NCBI GenBank assembly: GCA_041484525.1 | Contig: JBGPHT010000097.1 | Location: 1 to 28,476, forward strand | DNA length: 28,476 bases | Direction of reading: 5' to 3' | Source of the DNA: JBGPHT01 sp041484525 | Lineage (GTDB): Bacteria > Acidobacteriota > Terriglobia > Bryobacterales > Bryobacteraceae | In this document: in pieces, positions 23,152 to 28,476 of the stretch | How the letters are laid out: every line of letters starts with the position of its first letter | Numbering within the stretch: the stretch's first letter is position 1 | Notes under the pieces: generated by a model | Database searches by the model: none | What the model saw: the letters and a program-made list of their open reading frames with translations, nothing else | What the model was told of the DNA's origin: nothing | Program-made: the position numbers and the translations under genes

Positions 23152-23742
23152 CTAGACCGCCACGCCCGCGCGCCACAACAGATATCCGATCGCCTGCTTC
23201 ACATAGTTCCAACGCTCCTGCCATGCACCCGGACTCCGCTGCTCTTTTCGCGGCGAGCCGTACACGCTGAAGCCTCGGAACTGCAGCATCTCTTTCACGC
23301 GGTAAATGTGGTAGCCGTCGCTGACCACGATCACCGAGTGCAGGTTCATGCGATGCATGATCTCCGCCGCCATGGCGGTCGATTCGACAGTGCTCTCGGC
23401 CTCCGACTCGACGATGATCGCCTCCGGCGGCACCCCGTGGCCAATCAGGTACGAGCGCCCGACGCCGCCTTCCGTGAATACCGGGTCGCCGCCCGCACCG
23501 CCCGTCGTCATGATGCGCGGGGCGAACTTGCGGTCGTAGAGGTCGAGCGCGTGGTCGAGGCGCGCACGCAGCACCTGCGAAGGACGGCCGCGGTATTCGG
23601 CGGCGCCCAGCACCAGGATGACGTCCGCCGGACGCGCCTCATCGCGCGAGGATTGCTGCTCGATGCGCATGGAAACGTACGCGATGTAGCCCACCAGCGC
23701 GATCGTCACAACCCCGGCCACTCTCCAAACGGTATGTTTCAT
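23152..23742 (-). CDS. YdcF-like protein (DUF218), membrane anchored
   Basis: A 196-residue protein with one N-terminal membrane helix (about 7-24) and a periplasmic Rossmann-like DUF218 domain. Family blocks are ADVILVLGAAEYRGRPSQVLRARLD split over about 39-63, MTTGGAGGDPVFTEGG near 78-93, and IIVESEAESTVESTAMAAEIM near 108-128 (ending in the STVE(N/S) motif). IVVSDGYHIYRVKEMLQ at about 137-153 completes the DUF218 pattern. SanA and YdcF of E. coli are relatives linked to envelope integrity, but the reaction is unknown. A CAGAATA box lies six bases before the ATG and no ribosome site is visible. It is divergent from the RNA methyltransferase gene by 40 bp. Confidence 0.88.
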   Translation of the reverse strand: MKHTVWRVAGVVTIALVGYIAYVSMRIEQQSSRDEARPADVILVLGAAEYRGRPSQVLRARLDHALDLYDRKFAPRIMTTGGAGGDPVFTEGGVGRSYLIGHGVPPEAIIVESEAESTVESTAMAAEIMHRMNLHSVIVVSDGYHIYRVKEMLQFRGFSVYGSPRKEQRSPGAWQERWNYVKQAIGYLLWRAGVAV

Positions 23743-23770
23743 CTGCGGTATTCTGATGGTTCCGAAACAT

Positions 23771-23776
23771 TATTGT
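23771..23776 (+). promoter_or_regulatory. Candidate -10 box TATTGT for the methyltransferase-rarA pair
   Basis: TATTGT is followed by exactly six bases (AATCAG) and the ATG at 23783, with no Shine-Dalgarno sequence. The layout is the same as before moeA, the M16 gene and GH28. Confidence 0.4.
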
Positions 23777-23782
23777 AATCAG

Positions 23783-24589
23783 ATGGCAAAGGCCGAGACG
23801 ATCGTCAGCGCCGCCAACCCGCTGTTGAAGGATGTCCGCAAGGCCATCGTGCGCGGCGGACTAACGCAGCAGGGGTGGTGCGTCGCCGAGAGTTTTCACC
23901 TGCTCGAGGAGGCGCTGACCAGCGATTGCGAAGTCAAAGTCGTCCTCGCCGCCGAGTCCGTCCGCTCCGCCGCCGAGTCGCACGTGCGCAACCTGGCCGC
24001 GATCAAAGTGGTGGTGCTTCCCGATTCCCTCTTCCAAAGCCTCTCCGGCACCGAGACCACGCAGGGCGTGATGGCGCTGGTCGTGCCGCCAGCCTGGACC
24101 ATCGACCAGCTCTTCCGCGGACGCGCGCTGGTGCTGGTCCTCGACGGCCTTCAGGACCCCGGCAATGCCGGCACCATCATCCGCGCGGCCGAGGCCTTCG
24201 GCGCCACCGGCGCATTCTTTCTCAAAGGCTCCGTCAGCCCCTACAATCCCAAAACGCTGCGCGCCTCCGCGGGCTCGCTCTTCCGCGTTCCCTTTCTCTA
24301 TGGCGTGGATCCCACGCTGGCGCGCGCCGCCCTGCAGCAGCATAAGGTGGACCTGATCGCGGCTGTGCCGGCGCGCGAAGGGGCGCCCATCCGATCCATT
24401 TCGGATGTGGATCTCAAGCGCAGTTGCGGCTTGATCATCGGCAACGAGTCGCGCGGTGTGAGCGCGGAACTGCGTTCGGCGGCGCTCGAAGTCTCCATCC
24501 CCACGGTCGGAGTGGAATCGCTCAACGCCGCATTGGCGGCCGGGATCCTGCTCTATGAGGCGCGACGGCAGAGGACCTGGCGGCCGTGA
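23783..24589 (+). CDS. TrmH/SpoU-family RNA 2'-O-methyltransferase
   Basis: A 268-residue SAM-dependent enzyme that methylates a ribose 2'-OH in rRNA or tRNA. The N-terminal substrate-binding domain (about 5-100) contains NPLLKDVRKA at 12-21 and QGVMALV at 94-100. The SPOUT catalytic domain shows motif 1 DPGNAGTIIRAAEAFG at 125-140, motif 2 IIGNESRGVS near 215-224 and motif 3 SIPTVGVESLNAALAAG near 235-252, which together form the trefoil knot. It resembles RlmB-type and TsnR-type enzymes; the exact RNA target cannot be told. The ATG at 23783 is chosen because residues from it match the family and a TATTGT box is placed six bases before it; an ATG at 23756 is in frame. Its stop overlaps the rarA start (GTGA). 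Confidence 0.92.
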   Translation: MAKAETIVSAANPLLKDVRKAIVRGGLTQQGWCVAESFHLLEEALTSDCEVKVVLAAESVRSAAESHVRNLAAIKVVVLPDSLFQSLSGTETTQGVMALVVPPAWTIDQLFRGRALVLVLDGLQDPGNAGTIIRAAEAFGATGAFFLKGSVSPYNPKTLRASAGSLFRVPFLYGVDPTLARAALQQHKVDLIAAVPAREGAPIRSISDVDLKRSCGLIIGNESRGVSAELRSAALEVSIPTVGVESLNAALAAGILLYEARRQRTWRP

Positions 24590-25893
24590 GTCTCTTCGAC
24601 AACTCGCCGCCGGGACCGGATGCGGCCGAAGCCGCCGGCGGCAAGCGCCCGTTGGCGGAGCGCATGCGGCCGGAGCGCCTGGAAGATTACATCGGGCAGG
24701 AGCACATCCTCGGCGAGGGCAAGCCGCTGCGCCGCCAGATCGAGCGCGACGAGTTGACCTCGGTCATCCTCTGGGGCCCGCCCGGCGTCGGCAAAACCAC
24801 CTTGGCGAAACTGATCGCGCGCGTGACCCGCTGCGAGTACATTCCGTTTAGCGCCGTGCTCAGCGGCATCAAGGAAATCAAGAACGTGATGGCCGATGCC
24901 GAGCGCCTGCGCCGCCTCGGCCGCCGTACCATCCTGTTCATCGATGAAATCCATCGCTTCAACAAGGCGCAGCAGGACGCTTTCCTCCCCTACGTGGAGC
25001 GCGGCGACGTCGTCCTGATCGGCGCCACCACGGAGAACCCGTCCTTCGAAGTCATTTCGGCGCTGCTCTCGCGATCGCGCGTCTATGCGCTGCGCGGCCT
25101 CACGGTTCCGGAGATCGTCACGCTGTTGAAGCGCGCGCTCCCGGTGGTCGGCCTCGAAGCCGCCGGCGACCTGCTGGAACAGATCGCCATCTACGCCAAC
25201 GGCGACGCGCGCCAGGCATATAACACGCTCGAAGCGGCCGCCGCGTCGTCCGTCGGCGGCGCCCTCACCTCCGCCGCCGTCGAGGACGCCATGCAGCGCA
25301 AAGTGCTGCTCTACGACAAGGGTGGGGAGGAGCATTTCAACCTGATTTCCGCGCTGCACAAGTCGGTGCGGTCGAGCGACGTGGATGCCGCACTTTACTG
25401 GCTGACGCGCATGTGCGAAGCCGGCGAGGACCGTCTCTACATCGCGCGCCGCCTGATCCGCATGGCGATCGAAGACATCGGGATGGCCGATCCGCGCGCC
25501 CTCGAGCAGTCGATCGCCGCCATGCAGGCGGTGCATTTTCTGGGAATCCCGGAAGGCGATCTGGCGCTTGCGCAGGCGGCCATCTACCTGGCGGTGGCGC
25601 AGAAGTCCGACGCGTCCTACCGCGCCATGAGCGCCGTGCGCGAAGACGTCGAGAAGACCATCGCCGAGCCCGTCCCGATGAATCTGCGCAACGCCCCCAC
25701 GAGGGCCATGAAGGCTTGGGGCTACGGCGAAGGCTACCAGCACGCCCACAAGTTCGAAGGCGCCATCACCGATATGGACTGCCTGCCGCCTTCACTCGCC
25801 GGCCGGCAGTATTACTTCCCCACGGATCGCGGCGTGGAAAAGCGCATCGCCGAGCGCCTGGAAGAGATCCGTCGCTTGCGAAAGAAGGACTGA
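24586..25893 (+). CDS. rarA: Replication-associated recombination protein A (RarA/MgsA)
   Basis: A 435-residue AAA+ ATPase related to clamp loader subunits and RuvB, which acts at stalled replication forks with SSB and RecA. The Walker A motif GPPGVGKTT is at 64-72, Walker B with ILFIDEIHRFNKAQQ at about 116-130, the sensor 1 stretch VVLIGATTENPSFEV at about 143-157, and the arginine-bearing ALLSRSRVYAL just after. Lid and tetramerisation domains follow, with YDKGGEEHFNLISALHKSVRSS at about 242-263 (shown in parts in the family) and LYIARRLIRMAIEDIGMADP near 284-303. Length is normal. The GTG start overlaps the methyltransferase stop, so translation is coupled. Confidence 0.96.
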   Translation: MSLFDNSPPGPDAAEAAGGKRPLAERMRPERLEDYIGQEHILGEGKPLRRQIERDELTSVILWGPPGVGKTTLAKLIARVTRCEYIPFSAVLSGIKEIKNVMADAERLRRLGRRTILFIDEIHRFNKAQQDAFLPYVERGDVVLIGATTENPSFEVISALLSRSRVYALRGLTVPEIVTLLKRALPVVGLEAAGDLLEQIAIYANGDARQAYNTLEAAAASSVGGALTSAAVEDAMQRKVLLYDKGGEEHFNLISALHKSVRSSDVDAALYWLTRMCEAGEDRLYIARRLIRMAIEDIGMADPRALEQSIAAMQAVHFLGIPEGDLALAQAAIYLAVAQKSDASYRAMSAVREDVEKTIAEPVPMNLRNAPTRAMKAWGYGEGYQHAHKFEGAITDMDCLPPSLAGRQYYFPTDRGVEKRIAERLEEIRRLRKKD

Positions 25894-26151
25894 TTTCCGC
25901 TGCTGTCACTTGACGGAGAATGCGGAAGATTTTTCTGATCGCCGATTCCTGAGCGTTGCCGGACCGCGCACTTCTACGGGATGGCGACAAACCGTCTAAG
26001 TGGACGTAATATCGGATTGTCGGAAAGCTGATGGGCTGGACGTCTGACCTTAGTTTGGCGGCCTTCAGGTTCACGTTCGGGGTAGATTGTACCGCTGGCT
26101 TTCGATGAACGCGCTTGGCCAGACCGCCAACTGCGCAAGGCCAAAGGCGGC

Positions 26152-28374
26152 ATGCACGGAAAGGACACAGTGGAGCCTGGCATCGTACCATTGCAAACAG
26201 TGGCCAGAAATCTCTTTCGCGCTCTTTGTGTGCTCATCGGCTGCTTGCCTGCCTTGGCGCAACCGCCTGTAGATGCACAGTTTCAGATCAGCCTTGATCC
26301 GCCGTCGAGCCGCCCCTATCTCGGCGTCAACGCGGTGTATCACGGCTTCGCGTTCATGCCTGAGGACGTAAATAAGGGCATGACCGATGCGGCGCGTAAG
26401 CTTGAGTTCGATCGGGTTTCGCGGATGGGGCTCCATATTGCCCGCACCTTTTATCGACCCGATTGGGCCTGCCCCCAAGCGATCGCCGGACCCTGCGACT
26501 GGAACTCTACGAAGATGCAGTCCTTCTATCAGTGGCTTGCGGTAATGAAGAGCATCGGGGTCACAGTCTCACTGAACGCGGGATGGTTTTTCCCGACGGA
26601 TACCTACCTCGGCAAGACACAGCCGGGGCCGTCCGACTTGGCGAACTGGGCCGCGTGGGTCAGTGAGTCGGTACACCAAATCGTAGAACTTCGGGGATTT
26701 ACAAATGTCAGGTACCTCACCATTTTCACAGAGCCTACGAACATGTTCACGGGGGCACTTCCACCGGTCCTGCCACCGGGAACGGATCTCTGGACTTACT
26801 ACGCTGCGTGCGCCCGGACACTGCATCAACGTCTGCTGCAGGATGGAAGACGCGGTGAGGTTCTATTGATGGGCCCAAACAACTCAGGCGCTCAGGATCT
26901 TGATAGAGCGGTGTCTGAATTGAACGATGTTCTGGATGTTTACAGCGGACACTACTACAACGATCCAGGTTACGATCAGTGGTACTCCCATTTCACCTCT
27001 ATGCAGCAGCTCGTCGCCACGACAGGCAAACCCGTGTGGTCAGACGAGTACGGCAAACAGGATGAGGCATTTCGAAACACCGATGTCTATGGCAACTACG
27101 TCGGCCAAGCTGTCGCTGCATCGATAAACGCTGGCGTCCAGACGACGCTACTGTGGCTACTGTTCGATCAGCAGTACGTGTCGCCGGAAAGCACTTGTTG
27201 TAATCCGTCCATTGACAGCTTTTACAATGGAATCCACCGTTGGGGAACGTGGAGGTATCCGGGCGACACTCTGCCAAATTCGGATCAACCGCGTTCGTCC
27301 TGGTACGCCTTCAGTATGTTGTCGCGTTATCTCGGCGGCAGTCCCGGAACGGTCTCATTGCCAACGACCGCGAATGCCAACGGCGTGTTTGCGGCGGCCA
27401 CTTCGCCGGGGGGATCCGATTACAGCGTTCTTGTGGTCAATGGTTCCGCCGTCATTCGCACGGTGAGCCTGAATTTCAATCGAGCCCTCGGAAAGACTCT
27501 CTATCAGTATTCGTACACGCCAGGGGAGGTGAAAATCGAGCCTACCGGCGCCCTGATCCCCTATGGTGCAAGCTACGCCGCGGTGGGAAGCAGCCTGACA
27601 GTAACACTCGGGCCCCAATCGGTCACGGTTCTTTCAACGTTGACTGGAAGCCCCGGCACGATTCCTTCTTCCCCCAGCGGGCTGGTGGCCACGGCGGGTG
27701 TCAAATCAGTCGCCTTGTCCTGGAAGGACACTTCGGCGAACGAAGACGGATTCCGCATTGAGCGCCAGTCCTCGGATGAAAGCGCATTCGTCCGCATCGC
27801 TACTGTGGCCGCCAATGTCACCACGTTCATGGATACCAGCGCGAGCGCGACCAGCTATCAATACCGGGTGTGTGCGTTTCGTACAGAGGGATGCTCCGCA
27901 TACAACTTGAGCATGTTGGTAACCGTCGGGGATGGAAAGGGCATGATCGGCTGGTGGCCTCTGATGGGAGACTTGAGTGATAAAACCGGGCAGCACACGA
28001 GCCCCAAAGCGGACAACATCGTGTTTGCCGCCGATGGCAGAAACGGTAGCAGCGCACTGCATTTGAATGGATTCAATTCGTTTGTGGATCTGGATCGCTT
28101 TGATCTTGGCGACCGATTCTCAGTTGCCGTTTGGGTGAAGACCGGCGACGCATCTTCAATCTTCAGTTCAATTCTTACGAATCAAAGTCCTAATGGTTTC
28201 ACGTTGGCGGTGGTGAACCTAACGCCAGGTGCCGTCCAAACTCAAGCCCGTCAGGTAGAATTCGAAACTAATACGGCGGGCCAGCAGCAGAATGCTTTGA
28301 GCTCGCCTCAAGCGTTCCCTTTGGGGAAATGGGTCCATCTAGCAGCCTGTGGTAATAGTCGCGAAAACATGTGA
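26152..28374 (+). CDS. Secreted clan-A type glycosidase with FnIII and LamG modules, cut by an IS
   Basis: A multidomain exported protein, 740 residues as read. After a signal peptide (about 17-37; GTG at 26200 is a good alternative start giving MARNLFRALCVLIG) a TIM-barrel domain covers about 50-400. Its likely acid/base is Glu194 in YLTIFTEPTNMF and its nucleophile Glu299 in KPVWSDEYG, a GH5/GH39-like layout, so it may cut beta-linked polysaccharides. A beta domain (about 400-495), an FnIII module (about 505-593) and a LamG/concanavalin-like module (from about 600) follow. The LamG module stops at PLGKWVHLAA, where a typical TYDG would continue, and the last few codons to the TGA are IS sequence. 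Codon use is less GC-rich than its neighbours, which suggests transfer. The 258 bp upstream hold no gene. Confidence 0.8.
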   Translation: MHGKDTVEPGIVPLQTVARNLFRALCVLIGCLPALAQPPVDAQFQISLDPPSSRPYLGVNAVYHGFAFMPEDVNKGMTDAARKLEFDRVSRMGLHIARTFYRPDWACPQAIAGPCDWNSTKMQSFYQWLAVMKSIGVTVSLNAGWFFPTDTYLGKTQPGPSDLANWAAWVSESVHQIVELRGFTNVRYLTIFTEPTNMFTGALPPVLPPGTDLWTYYAACARTLHQRLLQDGRRGEVLLMGPNNSGAQDLDRAVSELNDVLDVYSGHYYNDPGYDQWYSHFTSMQQLVATTGKPVWSDEYGKQDEAFRNTDVYGNYVGQAVAASINAGVQTTLLWLLFDQQYVSPESTCCNPSIDSFYNGIHRWGTWRYPGDTLPNSDQPRSSWYAFSMLSRYLGGSPGTVSLPTTANANGVFAAATSPGGSDYSVLVVNGSAVIRTVSLNFNRALGKTLYQYSYTPGEVKIEPTGALIPYGASYAAVGSSLTVTLGPQSVTVLSTLTGSPGTIPSSPSGLVATAGVKSVALSWKDTSANEDGFRIERQSSDESAFVRIATVAANVTTFMDTSASATSYQYRVCAFRTEGCSAYNLSMLVTVGDGKGMIGWWPLMGDLSDKTGQHTSPKADNIVFAADGRNGSSALHLNGFNSFVDLDRFDLGDRFSVAVWVKTGDASSIFSSILTNQSPNGFTLAVVNLTPGAVQTQARQVEFETNTAGQQQNALSSPQAFPLGKWVHLAACGNSRENM

Positions 28375-28396
28375 CCTAGCGAATGTTCTGGGCGTC

Positions 28397-28402
28397 TATA
28401 CT
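28397..28402 (+). promoter_or_regulatory. Possible -10 box TATACT of the transposase gene
   Basis: TATACT is eight bases before the ATG at 28411 and two bases before that at 28405. No ribosome site is visible. Confidence 0.3.
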
Positions 28403-28404
28403 GC

Positions 28405-28476
28405 ATGGCCATGGGAACCCGCAAGAAACGGGAGCGACAGGAAGATCTCTGGGTCGTCAGCAGCGAGGTCGTGGGC
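28405..28476 (+). CDS. Transposase N-terminus, IS1182-like (runs off the window)
   Basis: Only 24 residues are visible: MAMGTRKKRERQEDLWVVSS followed by four more. A basic start then RQE(D/E)LWV is typical of the N-terminus of IS1182-family (IS4/IS5-related DDE) transposases found in Acidobacteriota and other soil bacteria. The ATG at 28411 is equally possible. The catalytic domain is outside the window, so the family call rests on this short motif and on the break in the upstream gene. Confidence 0.55.
   Translation, partial: MAMGTRKKRERQEDLWVVSSEVVG

Larger units (their letters stand above)
28348..28476 (+). mobile_element. Left end of an insertion sequence (IS1182-like, partial)
   Basis: Sequence homologous to the LamG module ends near 28347, and unrelated sequence starting about TGTGGTAATAGTCGCG leads directly into a transposase start. 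The left boundary is estimated from where the LamG pattern breaks and may be off by a few bases. The right end, the terminal repeat pair and any target duplication lie outside the window. Confidence 0.6.

Noticed and set aside
24553..25749. A 398-codon open frame antisense to rarA
   Set aside because: It is a shadow of a highly conserved gene and has no ribosome site or domain.

Overview
The window looks like a chromosomal segment of a GC-rich, heterotrophic soil-type bacterium, most likely Acidobacteriota of the Bryobacter/Solibacter kind. The main pointer is a secreted protein of the acidobacterial 'VWFA-related' family. Other pointers are a radical-SAM ThiC of the short type, abundant secreted glycoside hydrolases, and repeated GGGGAC/GTCCCC hairpins. 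The assignment is inferred from family resemblance, not from a marker gene. No tRNA, rRNA, CRISPR array or prophage was seen.

Layout. Bases 1-1581 (minus) hold the 5' part of a SecA ATPase and a small conserved protein just upstream of it. Bases 1607-3091 (plus) hold a patatin-like phospholipase and two small proteins, one a zinc-ribbon protein with a Val-Glu repeat tail. At 3097-5856 a GH28 polygalacturonase and a GH29 alpha-L-fucosidase are divergent, with 18 bp between start codons; together they suggest plant cell wall polysaccharide use. A hairpin element follows, then a family 2 glycosyltransferase. Next come a 19-residue lysine-rich protein, a perfect 17-bp stem-loop and thiC (7210-8744), then a secreted BON-domain protein.

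Bases 9365-12615 (minus) form a tightly coupled molybdenum cofactor operon, moeA-moaC-moaB/mogA, ending in the VWFA-related protein. An Hsp20 chaperone lies on the other strand. Between two same-orientation copies of a ~90-bp hairpin repeat (13289-13386 and 15140-15222) sit two damaged M16 peptidase genes: one with a single-base frameshift and an intact active site, one reduced to its signal peptide and C-terminal end. Then come an OmpR-type response regulator and its histidine kinase, two MFS transporters, a TPR protein coupled to a 510-residue membrane protein, a periplasmic coiled-coil protein, a YdcF-like protein, a TrmH/SpoU RNA methyltransferase overlapping rarA, and a secreted clan-A type glycosidase with FnIII and LamG modules. 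The LamG module is cut by an insertion sequence whose transposase begins at the right edge.

The most general signal is regulatory. Many genes that lack a Shine-Dalgarno sequence carry a TAnnnT box exactly 6 (or 8) bases before the start codon, as expected for leaderless transcripts, while others have clear GGAGG-type sites. I found no gene cluster that clearly amounts to a new defence, toxin or biosynthetic system. The notable items are the leaderless starts, the degraded M16 pair between repeats, the mini-protein and stem-loop ahead of thiC, and the IS-truncated glycosidase.
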